Shown in pieces: positions 53,416 through 61,447 of a stretch of DNA of 64,000 nt. The stretch comes from Paenibacillus sp. FSL W8-0186. Its GTDB lineage: Bacteria; Bacillota; Bacilli; Paenibacillales; Paenibacillaceae. The stretch is taken from NCBI RefSeq assembly GCF_037969765.1, contig NZ_CP150207.1:1722001-1786000 (forward strand), in the 5' to 3' direction. Position 1 is the first letter of the stretch; each line of letters starts with the position of its first letter. The translations under genes and the position numbers were made by a program. The notes beneath the pieces were generated by a model, which worked only from the letters and a program-made list of their open reading frames with translations, made no database searches and was not told the DNA's origin.

Positions 53416-55536
53416 ATGGAAATCAGGAAAGAAGAGAAGTCTACGATCATTCAGGGCTCGCTCGGTTTGCTGGCGATGCTGGGTGTTGTTTATCTTTCAA
53501 CAGCCATTGATACTCCCGTTATCTCTGCTTCGGCCCGTCTGGCGATGTATTTGCTCGCAGGGCTGATGTATGGAGCGGTGGCCTTCGCAGTCTTTGCGCA
53601 GGGCTGGATGCTATTTACGGACAAACTGTCCAGGCAGCGTCTTTACTCTGCCGTGTTGTTTTTCATCGTCGGTACATTGGATGTGCTTCATATCGCCACT
53701 TTCGTCGGCGTTTCTTTGTTTGGTTTTATGCCTGGATATACGGTCTCCGCGTGGTTCATGCTATTGTCCCATTTGCTCGGGGCGTTAGGGATGCTGTTTA
53801 TTTTCAGTGTGCCGGACAAGCAGGTGTCCATGCGCCATAAAGCGGCTGCTTTTTCAGGAGCGTCAGTGTTGCTGCTAGTAGGTATCGTACTGCTGTACAA
53901 ATACCAGTTTCAGCTTCCCCAGCTTCTCGGGAATCAGGCTCCCGGGACAACGAAGCAGGCGGTCTGGATTGTCGTGCCCTTTCTGTATACGCTCGGAATA
54001 TTCGCGATATTGTACCGGTACCGGAAGGAGCGTCCGCCAGCGGCATTAACAGTCGTCTGTGCGCTTTTATTTATGATGATCGGGCATATATTACTGACGG
54101 CAGCGGAGCCCTTCGATATTGGAATTGCCCATGTTGCCGGGGAATGGTTTACGGCTATTTCCTATTATTACGTGTTAAAAGGGGTCTACCGCCTAACGAT
54201 TGAGGAGCCGTTTCGCGGCCAACAGCTTGCCGAGGCTCAAATGATGCATATGGCCTATCACGATGATTTGACGAATCTGCCTAATCTTCGAAGGCTGAAG
54301 GAACGGCTGGCCGGCCATTTGGTGCCAGAAGGCAGGACGGGGCTTTACACGGGAGTGGCTGTCCTGAACATCAATCGCTTCAAGGCGATTAATGATGCTT
54401 TTGGATATCGTGCGGGCGACAAGCTGCTAACCGATTTGGGAGCGCGGGTGAGCCGGCGCTGTTTACCAGAGGAGGGCGTCTACCGTATGGGAGAAGACGA
54501 ATTTGCGGTCACGATCCCGGAATATTCGGATCCGCGGGCGATCGAGATCAGGGCATTGCAGCTGCTTAAATCGATTCACCCGGCGGTAACGATTGAAAAT
54601 ACCGAGTATCATATTTCCCTGAGCATGGGGCTCTCCATATACCCCCTTGACGGCCAAAATGTAGAGCAAATCATTCAAAATGCCGATATGGCTGTACATA
54701 ATGGGAAGGAACAGGGCCTGGAATTCGTCCGCTATACGGCTGCGATCAAGAATCAGACCCAATCCCGAATAGAGCTGGAGAACGATATGCGGAAAGGCTT
54801 GGAGCGGGAGGAATTTTTCCTTGAATTTCAGCCTCAGGTCAGCCTCGACAGCGGCCGGGTAGTTGGCATGGAGGCCCTGGTGCGCTGGAACCATCCACGC
54901 CGGGGAGTGCTTTCGCCGGGCGAGTTCATTCCGGTCGCTGAAGACAGCGGACTGATTGTTCCGCTGGGGGAATGGGTGCTGCGTACCGCCTGCAGCTATA
55001 ACAAGAAGTGGCAGGACGATGGTTATACCCCGATATGCGTGTCCGTCAACTTATCCATGCGGCAATTCCGCCAGCACAATTTGGCCGATAAAGTCGATTG
55101 TATTTTGCAGGAGGTCGGCCTGGAAGCAAAATATTTGGAGCTGGAAGTGACGGAAAGCATGACATTCGACATCGACACGGCTTTTGAGCAGCTTCAGAGA
55201 CTGAAGCGGCTAGGTGTTCACATTAGCATTGACGATTTCGGCACGGGATACAGCTCTCTTTACTATTTGAAGACGCTGCCGATCGACCGTCTCAAAATCG
55301 ATCGTTCCTTCGTCAAGGAGGTTATGCTGGACGGAAGCGGAGCGGCTATTGTCTCCACCATTGCGATGATGGCGCATCATCTGCAGCTGAAAGTCACAGC
55401 TGAAGGGGTCGAGAACGAGGAGCAGCTTGAATTTCTCAAGCTGCAGAATTGCCATGAGGGGCAAGGTTATTTGTTCAGCAAGCCGGTGCCTGCAGGATTG
55501 TTTGAGCGCCGTTTTCTCACCCGTATTGCCGGATAG
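53416..55536 (+). CDS. Membrane GGDEF-EAL protein, probable c-di-GMP phosphodiesterase
   Basis: A 706-residue protein. Seven or eight N-terminal membrane helices (about 12-260) form a MASE3-like sensor (GTLDVLHIATFVGVSLFGFM). The GGDEF domain is degenerate, with MGEDEF in place of GGDEF, so cyclase activity is doubtful; it may bind GTP and regulate. The EAL domain is intact: MEALVRWNHP, ELEVTES, ISIDDFGTGYSSL and LKIDRSFVKE. It should hydrolyse c-di-GMP in response to a membrane signal. ATG 53416 lies 9 bases behind GGGGG; TTG 53407 abuts it. Confidence 0.9.
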   Translation: MEIRKEEKSTIIQGSLGLLAMLGVVYLSTAIDTPVISASARLAMYLLAGLMYGAVAFAVFAQGWMLFTDKLSRQRLYSAVLFFIVGTLDVLHIATFVGVSLFGFMPGYTVSAWFMLLSHLLGALGMLFIFSVPDKQVSMRHKAAAFSGASVLLLVGIVLLYKYQFQLPQLLGNQAPGTTKQAVWIVVPFLYTLGIFAILYRYRKERPPAALTVVCALLFMMIGHILLTAAEPFDIGIAHVAGEWFTAISYYYVLKGVYRLTIEEPFRGQQLAEAQMMHMAYHDDLTNLPNLRRLKERLAGHLVPEGRTGLYTGVAVLNINRFKAINDAFGYRAGDKLLTDLGARVSRRCLPEEGVYRMGEDEFAVTIPEYSDPRAIEIRALQLLKSIHPAVTIENTEYHISLSMGLSIYPLDGQNVEQIIQNADMAVHNGKEQGLEFVRYTAAIKNQTQSRIELENDMRKGLEREEFFLEFQPQVSLDSGRVVGMEALVRWNHPRRGVLSPGEFIPVAEDSGLIVPLGEWVLRTACSYNKKWQDDGYTPICVSVNLSMRQFRQHNLADKVDCILQEVGLEAKYLELEVTESMTFDIDTAFEQLQRLKRLGVHISIDDFGTGYSSLYYLKTLPIDRLKIDRSFVKEVMLDGSGAAIVSTIAMMAHHLQLKVTAEGVENEEQLEFLKLQNCHEGQGYLFSKPVPAGLFERRFLTRIAG

Positions 55537-55667
55537 GTCAATCCTCATTGTTATAACAAAGTTGTTCAGGTACGCGGACCAATTGTAATAAATTAGCTGT
55601 TGCATTGATGGAACAGAAGTGGTATATTTATTTTTGTCTTCACGAGCAGCTTGCTCGATTGAAGCCT

Positions 55668-55744
55668 CGGGACGTAGCTCAGCTTGGTAGAGCACCTGGT
55701 TTGGGACCAGGGGGTCGCATGTTCAAATCGTGTCGTCCCGACCA
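55668..55744 (+). tRNA. tRNA-Pro (TGG)
   Basis: A 77-base cloverleaf. The acceptor CGGGACG pairs with CGTCCCG, the anticodon loop TTTGGGA reads TGG, the T-loop is GTTCAAATC, and CCA is encoded at 55742-55744. Confidence 0.96.
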
Positions 55745-55805
55745 TAATATAGTTGCCCTTGCAGAAGTTTACTAGAAGCTTATCTTCACTTTTGTGGGCA
55801 GAGCT

Positions 55806-55879
55806 GCGGGTGTAGTTCAATGGTAGAACTCCAGCCTTCCAAGCTGGTAGCGTGGGTTCGATTCCCATCACCCGCTCCA
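55806..55879 (+). tRNA. tRNA-Gly (TCC)
   Basis: A 74-base cloverleaf. The acceptor GCGGGTG pairs with CACCCGC, the anticodon loop CTTCCAA reads TCC, the T-loop is GTTCGATTC, and CCA is encoded at 55877-55879. A terminator hairpin (AACTGCC/GGCAGTT then Ts, about 55894-55917) follows. Confidence 0.96.
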
Positions 55880-55943
55880 TAAAGCAATTGATAAACTGCC
55901 AATAGGCAGTTTTTTTGATTTGGCGGGTGGGGGAGAGAACCCA
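55861..55943. repeat. Direct repeat, copy 1: tRNA-Gly 3' end, terminator and flank
   Basis: It begins ATTCCCATCACCCGCTCCAT within the tRNA, continues through the AACTGCC/GGCAGTT terminator and ends at GAGAACCCA. It corresponds to 56057-56141. Confidence 0.8.
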
Positions 55944-56056
55944 CAAAGGGCTTCGACCGTCCGTGAAAGCATCTCGAAAAAACCTGGGCAGGACGCGCGT
56001 CAGCCAAAACCTCTATTCGCGAGCCGAAGGATCGCATTTCAATCAAGTGGCTGAGT

Positions 56057-56141
56057 ATTCCCATCACCCGCTCCATAAGAAATGACAAACTGCCTAGTAG
56101 GCAGTTTTTTTTATTATACAGCGGGCGGGGAAGAGAACCCA
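56057..56141. repeat. Direct repeat, copy 2: tRNA-Gly 3' end relic with terminator
   Basis: It repeats the last 19 bases of tRNA-Gly, the same terminator (AAACTGCC/GGCAGTTT, then Ts) and GAGAACCCA, with small changes. The 5' part of the tRNA is absent, so it is not a second gene. The intervening 113 bases (55944-56056) hold nothing recognisable. Confidence 0.8.
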
Positions 56142-56227
56142 TCCGCTTCCTCCGTTTAAATGTCGTCATAATGGTTAATTATCCAGTGTAGCGTATTTGA
56201 TCAGACATTCCTGAGGAGGTATGCGAT

Positions 56228-56947
56228 ATGATGCACAAAATTGTAGGCGTCTTTGCTTCGGAACAGGATGCAACAAATGCAATAGAGGATCTGAAACGAT
56301 ACGGCTTCTCAACCGATGACATTTCTGTGGTTGGACGAAACAAAGACCACATGGATGCCATGCGCGAGGAGACGGGAACGAAAGCGCCGGAAGGCGTCGC
56401 TTCGGGAGCGGCTGCCGGAGGCCTCGTAGGCGGTCTTACAGGACTGCTGGCAGGCCTAGGAGCGCTGGCGATACCAGGAATCGGCCCGATCGTTGCAGCC
56501 GGCCCTATTGCAGCTACATTAACGGGAGCGGCAGTTGGCGCGGGAGCAGGGGGGCTGGTCGGAGGACTAATCGGCTTGGGCATTCCCGAGAATGAAGCTA
56601 AGGAGTACGGCAGTCACGTAGAGCATGGCAGAATCTTGGTACTCGTGGACGGGAATGATGCCCAAAGGAACGATATTTATCAGATTTTCCGCAATAACCG
56701 GGCAATGAATTCCCGGAATTTCGGATTAGACGACACTCATCCTGCGAATGCGAATGCCACCATGTCTAGAGAGACTGGAGTGCCAAGTACTGGAACGGAA
56801 ATGGAGACGAGAGAAACAGCGGGAACTTTCTATCAAGAAATTCCGCCGGAAAACGGAAAGCGAACCATAAGTGAACGGGATGAAGATTGGGAGCGGACGA
56901 ACTATCGCAGGTCAAAGGATACGGGGAACGACCGCAGTTCGTGGTAA
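56228..56947 (+). CDS. YflT-like general stress protein with glycine-rich hydrophobic middle
   Basis: A 239-residue protein. The N-terminal YflT/GSP17M-type domain (about 1-45) has HKIVGVFASEQDATNAIEDL and KRYGFSTDDISVVGRNK. A hydrophobic Gly/Ala segment follows (about 57-118; GGLVGGLTGLLAGLGALAIP), then IPENEAKEYGSHVEHGRILV and a hydrophilic, charged tail. The middle could insert in or associate with the membrane. Such proteins are stress-induced in Bacillus. ATG 56228 (or 56231) follows GAGGAGG. No cofactor is evident. Confidence 0.83.
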   Translation: MMHKIVGVFASEQDATNAIEDLKRYGFSTDDISVVGRNKDHMDAMREETGTKAPEGVASGAAAGGLVGGLTGLLAGLGALAIPGIGPIVAAGPIAATLTGAAVGAGAGGLVGGLIGLGIPENEAKEYGSHVEHGRILVLVDGNDAQRNDIYQIFRNNRAMNSRNFGLDDTHPANANATMSRETGVPSTGTEMETRETAGTFYQEIPPENGKRTISERDEDWERTNYRRSKDTGNDRSSW

Positions 56948-56981
56948 TGAGCGTAGTCCTGATATGTTTAGAAAATAAAGA

Positions 56982-57009
56982 AGAACGGGCAGCTGATGCT
57001 GTCCGTTCT
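56982..57009. terminator. Bidirectional terminator between the YflT-like gene and ywbE
   Basis: AGAACGGGCAGC (56982-56993) pairs with GCTGTCCGTTCT (56998-57009) with one mismatch. Short A/T tails lie on both sides between convergent genes. Confidence 0.75.
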
Positions 57010-57032
57010 GTTTGCATAGACTGCCCAGAAAT

Positions 57033-57257
57033 TTATTCTGTCGTCCGTATTTCGTTATTAGAGTCGGCTATAATCGTTTTAACGCGGCCTACTTGGCCAT
57101 CCTGCAGGCGAACTTTGATTCCATGGGGATGGTTCGGCGAGTTGGTCAGGATGTCCTTTACGATCCCGCGGGTCAGCCGGCCGGTGGCCTGATCTTTTTT
57201 GAGAACGATATCAACGGTAAGGCCAGGTTTAACATTGCTGCGGAGATTTCCGTTCAT
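57033..57257 (-). CDS. ywbE: YwbE family protein
   Basis: A 74-residue protein covering the YwbE family from end to end: VKPGLTVDIVLKKDQATGRL, TRGIVKDILTNSPNHPHGIK and VRLQDGQVGRVKTI. The family has an SH3/KOW-like beta pattern but no established function; nucleic-acid binding is a guess. AAGGAG precedes ATG 57257 by 8 bases. Confidence 0.93.
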   Translation of the reverse strand: MNGNLRSNVKPGLTVDIVLKKDQATGRLTRGIVKDILTNSPNHPHGIKVRLQDGQVGRVKTIIADSNNEIRTTE

Positions 57258-57295
57258 TTTGTCAGCTCCTTGGACATGAGGTCAGTGTATTTAAT

Positions 57296-57323
57296 TTAAC
57301 ATATTTACGGCATATGATAAAAT
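57296..57323 (+). promoter_or_regulatory. Putative promoter of the pheST T-box transcript
   Basis: TTAACA (57296-57301), 16-bp spacer, TAAAAT (57318-57323). It is suitably placed before the T-box leader. Confidence 0.5.
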
Positions 57324-57379
57324 AAAGCGCCAGCCTTGCCATCGCTGCGAACTTTTCATATAATAACAGATAAGCCATC

Positions 57380-57745
57380 GCCTTAGGCTATGAAGACGAG
57401 GCGATAATTAAAGCAAATGCAATGATGGAGAAGAGTAAGCAGAAGCCTCCTAACAGGGAAGAGCCGCCGCGGATTGAGAGCGTCTCTAGGGAAACAGACT
57501 GCCGAAGTTCGCTCCTGAGCAGTTCCTTGAACCCGCGTGCAGCAATGTTTTGGGCAGCGATAAGTAGGGGATACCGGCCGCGATCCGTTATGTCGTTCGA
57601 GTGAGAGTCAACTGGCAGGTTAGCGGTTTGTCCTGAATTGCGGCGATGCTTTGCGGGCATGTATGTGCAAATTCTGCTTATGCTCTAACAAGGGTGGTAC
57701 CACGGTCTTTTCGTCCCTTTCTGGGAGAGAAGGCCTTTTTTTGTT
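57380..57745 (+). promoter_or_regulatory. T-box leader of pheST
   Basis: The core AGGGTGGTACCACGG is at about 57690-57705, followed by a terminator in which AAGGCC before the T-run pairs upstream. The 5' part GATGGAGAAGAGTAAGCAGAA is typical of stem I. TTC at 57508-57510 in GAAGTTCGC is the likely specifier for tRNA-Phe, in line with the downstream genes. The specifier position is less certain than the T-box itself. Confidence 0.88.
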
Positions 57746-57822
57746 GGATATCGGCGGTCTGTCTGCTGAGAATGTACGTCGATAGACGTTTTTCTTTTAT
57801 TCAATACTAAGGAGGATTATCC

Positions 57823-58857
57823 ATGAAAGAACGTTTGGAAGCACTCAAACATGAAGCTGTGGCCCAATTGAATGCCGTGGCTGATGCAGCTCAATTAAAC
57901 GACCTTCGGGTCAAATATTTGGGCAAGAAGGGTGCATTGACTGAAATTTTGCGGGGCATGGGCGCGTTGAGCGCGGAGGAACGTCCCGTCATCGGGCAGG
58001 TAGCGAATGAAGTCCGCTCAGCGATCGAAGAGCTGGTGGAAGAGAAGCAGCAGTATTTCCAAAGACGCGAGACGGAAGAGCGTCTTGCGGCGGAGAAGGT
58101 AGACGTCACCTTGCCTGGCCGCCCATTAAAGCAGGGAGGCATCCATCCGCTCAACCAGGTTATCCAGGATATCGAGGATATTTTCATCGGGATGGGCTAT
58201 CGCATTGCGGAAGGTCCAGAGGTTGAGACGGATTACTATAACTTTGAGGCGCTGAATCTGCCCAAGAACCACCCTGCTCGTGACATGCAGGACTCTTTCT
58301 ATTTGACGGAAGATTTGCTGATGCGCACGCAGACTTCTCCGGTTCAGGTGCGGACGATGGAGGCGATGAAGGGCGAGGTCCCTGTCAAGGTGATCTGCCC
58401 GGGGCGCGTGTACCGGCGCGATGATGACGATGCTACGCATTCGTTCCAGTTCCACCAGATCGAAGGGCTCGTGATCGGCAAAAACATTCGGATGAGCGAC
58501 TTGAAGGGCACCTTGCTCCAATTTACGCGCGAGATGTTCGGACCGAACACGCAAATCCGGCTGCGGCCAAGCTTTTTCCCGTTCACCGAACCTAGCGTTG
58601 AAGTGGATGTTACCTGCGTCAAGTGCGGCGGGAACGGCTGCCGGGTATGTAAACAGACCGGATGGCTGGAGATTTTGGGCAGCGGCATGGTACATCCTCG
58701 CGTCCTGGAAATGAGCGGCTACGATCCGGAGCAATACAGCGGTTTTGCCTTCGGGATGGGCGTAGAGCGGATTGCGATGCTTAAATATGGCGTAGACGAT
58801 ATTCGTCATTTCTTTAATAATGATTTGCGCTTCTTGGGGCAGTTCGCCCGAATTTAA
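57823..58857 (+). CDS. pheS: Phenylalanyl-tRNA synthetase alpha subunit
   Basis: A 344-residue class II catalytic subunit. The N-terminal coiled coil (about 1-85) binds tRNA. Motif 2 is [20 protein letters not shown], and [20 protein letters not shown] is near motif 1. Motif 3 is [36 protein letters not shown] could form a small zinc-like loop seen in some PheS. AAGGAGG precedes ATG 57823. It is controlled by the Phe T-box and cotranscribed with pheT 27 bases later. Confidence 0.97.
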   Translation: MKERLEALKHEAVAQLNAVADAAQLNDLRVKYLGKKGALTEILRGMGALSAEERPVIGQVANEVRSAIEELVEEKQQYFQRRETEERLAAEKVDVTLPGRPLKQGGIHPLNQVIQDIEDIFIGMGYRIAEGPEVETDYYNFEALNLPKNHPARDMQDSFYLTEDLLMRTQTSPVQVRTMEAMKGEVPVKVICPGRVYRRDDDDATHSFQFHQIEGLVIGKNIRMSDLKGTLLQFTREMFGPNTQIRLRPSFFPFTEPSVEVDVTCVKCGGNGCRVCKQTGWLEILGSGMVHPRVLEMSGYDPEQYSGFAFGMGVERIAMLKYGVDDIRHFFNNDLRFLGQFARI

Positions 58858-58884
58858 ACCTGTATAAGAAAGAAGGGAACTGGC

Positions 58885-61335
58885 ATGAAAGTATCAACCG
58901 GATGGTTGTCGGAATATGTATCACTGGAGCAAGTCAACATCGAGGATTTGGCGGAGCAAATTACCCGCTCCGGCATTGAGATCGATGCAATTGAGGACCG
59001 GAACAAGGGAGTTACGAAAGTAGTTGCCGGTTATGTGAAAAGCAAGGAGAAGCATCCTGATGCGGATAAGCTGAACGTATGTATCGTCGATGCCGGCCAG
59101 GAGGAAGACCTGCAGATCGTCTGCGGCGCCAAAAACGTGGATGCCGGCCAAATGGTGCCTGTCGCGCTCGTCGGCGCCAAACTGCCGGGCGGACTGGACA
59201 TCAAGAAGGCCAAGCTGCGGGGCGTGCTCTCCCAAGGGATGATCTGCTCGGCCAAAGAGCTTGGCCTGAATGACAAGCTGCTGCCGAAGGAGCAGCAGGA
59301 GGGCATTCTCGTACTGCCGGAGAGCACCGAAATCGGTACACCGATCTCGCAGCTGCTCGGGCTTGACGATAAGGTGCTTGATTTCGATCTTACGCCGAAC
59401 AGATCGGACTGCCTGAGCATGCTCGGAGCAGCCTACGAGGTGGCGGCGATTCTTGGCAGGGACGTGAGACTGCCGGAGCCGGACAAGAATCTGATCGAGG
59501 CAGGAGAGCCTGCCAAGGAACGGATTTCCGTCAGAATCGACGCGAAAGGGCTGTGCAGCCGCTATGCGGTCAGATATATTTCCGGAGTGACGATCGGCTC
59601 CTCCCCGCAATGGATGCAGAATCGTCTGATGGCGGCGGGCATCCGTCCGATCAATAACATTGTGGACATTACGAATTACGTCATGCTGGAATACGGCCAG
59701 CCGCTGCATGCTTTTGACGCGGATACCCTTCAAGGCGGCGTAATTGGGGTACGCGAAGCAAAAGCAGGCGAGAAACTGGTCACGCTGGATGGCCAGGAGA
59801 GGGAATTGGAAGCGGGCGCCTTGTTGATCGTCGACGGAGAAGATCGGCCGGTCGGCCTCGCCGGAGTCATGGGCGGTCTTCATACGGAGGTTACAGAGAA
59901 CACGGTAAATATCGTTCTCGAATCGGCTAAATTCGATGGGGGCTCCGTACGCAAAACATCGCGTAATCTGGGACTGCGTTCCGAGGCTTCGCTGCGTTTC
60001 GAGAAGGAGGTCGATTCTGCTGCGGTGCTGCCTGCCCTAAATCGGGCGGCTGAATTGATGGCGCTCTATGCCGGGGGCAAGGTGCACCAGGGAATCGTTG
60101 AATCCGTCGTCTCAGAGGCGGAGGACAAGATCATTCGTCTCTCCTTGACGAAATTGAATGCGTATTTGGGAACGGATATTTCCACGCTGGAGACCAAGGC
60201 GATTTTTGCAAGACTGCATTTCGAGTGCGGGGATTCAGCGGATAATGTGCTGGAGGTTCGCGTGCCGACACGCCGCGGCGATATTACGCGTGACGTGGAT
60301 CTCATTGAGGAGGTAGCGCGCCTGTATGGCTACGACAACATCCCGACGACAGCAATCGAAGGGCCGACGACGGCTGGCGGGTATACGAAACCACAGGCAC
60401 TTCGCCGCGCATTGAGAGGTTTGCTCGTACACGGAGGCTTGCAGGAGGTCATGGGATACTCCTTCATCCATGAAGGTTTTGGCCCGCAGTTTCCTAAGCT
60501 GGGGGCAGGCGGAAACGAAGTGAAGCTGGCAATGCCGATGAGCGAGGATCGTAGTGTGCTCCGCATGAGTCTTATTCCAGGCCTTATTCAGATTGCCGCC
60601 TACAACCGTAATCGCAAGCAGGACAATCTGGCCTTGTTCGAGATGGGCAGCGTCTTCCTGACGAACGAGGAGAAATTAACGAAGCAGCCTGCGGAGATTC
60701 CAGTGCTGGGCTTGCTGCTTGCAGGGGATCGCGAAGAGAAGCGTTGGAACGCAAGTCCAGAGAAGGTCGATTTCTTCGATCTCAAGGGTGTGCTGGAGAG
60801 CATTTTCGCATATCTTGGAATCAGCGATCTTGTCAGCTACGAAGCGGATGCGCCGGAAGGCTTCCATCCTGGGCGGTCGGCTTCCGTCTATTTAAATGCG
60901 CCTGCAGGCAAACAACATCTCGGCTCGCTTGGTCAGCTTCATCCTGAACTGCAGCGTGAGCACGATCTTGAGGATACTTATGTTGCGGAGCTGCTTCTAG
61001 AGCCGGTATACCAGTATGCGGGGGATACTGCCGTATACCGCGAGCTGCCTAGATTCCCTTCCATGCAGCGCGACATTGCCGTTGTCGTGGATGCGGACGT
61101 AGAGGCGGGAGCTCTTCTGGCCGCTATTCGGAATGCGGCTGGCGAACTGCTGGAAGAACTGAGTGTATTTGACGTCTATACGGGCAGCAAGCTTGGCGAG
61201 AACAAGAAGAGCGTCGCCTTGTCTTTGGTATACCGTCACAAAGAGCGCACACTAACCGATGAGGAGATCGCTGCCGTTCATGGCCAAGTCGTGTCGGTGC
61301 TTGAGCAAACTTTTGCAGCTGAATTAAGAAAATAG
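58885..61335 (+). CDS. pheT: Phenylalanyl-tRNA synthetase beta subunit
   Basis: An 816-residue subunit. In order: EMAP/tRNA-binding fold (about 40-150; KHPDADKLNVCIVDAG), B3/4 editing domain (about 210-385; GIRPINNIVDITNYVMLEYG), B5 domain (about 405-480), catalytic-like core (VDLIEEVARLYGYDNIPTTA), and the C-terminal FDX-ACB anticodon-binding domain (about 720-816; RELPRFPSMQRDIAVVVDAD). With PheS it forms the alpha2beta2 enzyme charging tRNA-Phe. Confidence 0.97.
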   Translation: MKVSTGWLSEYVSLEQVNIEDLAEQITRSGIEIDAIEDRNKGVTKVVAGYVKSKEKHPDADKLNVCIVDAGQEEDLQIVCGAKNVDAGQMVPVALVGAKLPGGLDIKKAKLRGVLSQGMICSAKELGLNDKLLPKEQQEGILVLPESTEIGTPISQLLGLDDKVLDFDLTPNRSDCLSMLGAAYEVAAILGRDVRLPEPDKNLIEAGEPAKERISVRIDAKGLCSRYAVRYISGVTIGSSPQWMQNRLMAAGIRPINNIVDITNYVMLEYGQPLHAFDADTLQGGVIGVREAKAGEKLVTLDGQERELEAGALLIVDGEDRPVGLAGVMGGLHTEVTENTVNIVLESAKFDGGSVRKTSRNLGLRSEASLRFEKEVDSAAVLPALNRAAELMALYAGGKVHQGIVESVVSEAEDKIIRLSLTKLNAYLGTDISTLETKAIFARLHFECGDSADNVLEVRVPTRRGDITRDVDLIEEVARLYGYDNIPTTAIEGPTTAGGYTKPQALRRALRGLLVHGGLQEVMGYSFIHEGFGPQFPKLGAGGNEVKLAMPMSEDRSVLRMSLIPGLIQIAAYNRNRKQDNLALFEMGSVFLTNEEKLTKQPAEIPVLGLLLAGDREEKRWNASPEKVDFFDLKGVLESIFAYLGISDLVSYEADAPEGFHPGRSASVYLNAPAGKQHLGSLGQLHPELQREHDLEDTYVAELLLEPVYQYAGDTAVYRELPRFPSMQRDIAVVVDADVEAGALLAAIRNAAGELLEELSVFDVYTGSKLGENKKSVALSLVYRHKERTLTDEEIAAVHGQVVSVLEQTFAAELRK

Positions 61336-61447
61336 CAGGAATTGAACAGAGTCACATCGAATCAAGTGTAAGCATCGATTCGATGTGACTTTCGTGCAAG
61401 GACAGACACCTTAGATGAAACGTAAGGACCGAAGGAGGCACAACATT

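Noticed and set aside
55593..56169. Minus-strand frames over the tRNA genes (such as MGIEPTLPAWKAGVLPLNY)
   Set aside because: This is the well-known spurious translation of antisense tRNA genes; the tRNAs explain the region.
56154..56180. SigB-type promoter (GTTTAA then GGTTAA) before the YflT-like gene
   Set aside because: The -10 part matches only partly, and to my knowledge Paenibacillus generally lacks SigB.
57388..57660. 90-codon minus-strand frame
   Set aside because: It is antisense to the phe T-box leader, whose structure explains the sequence.
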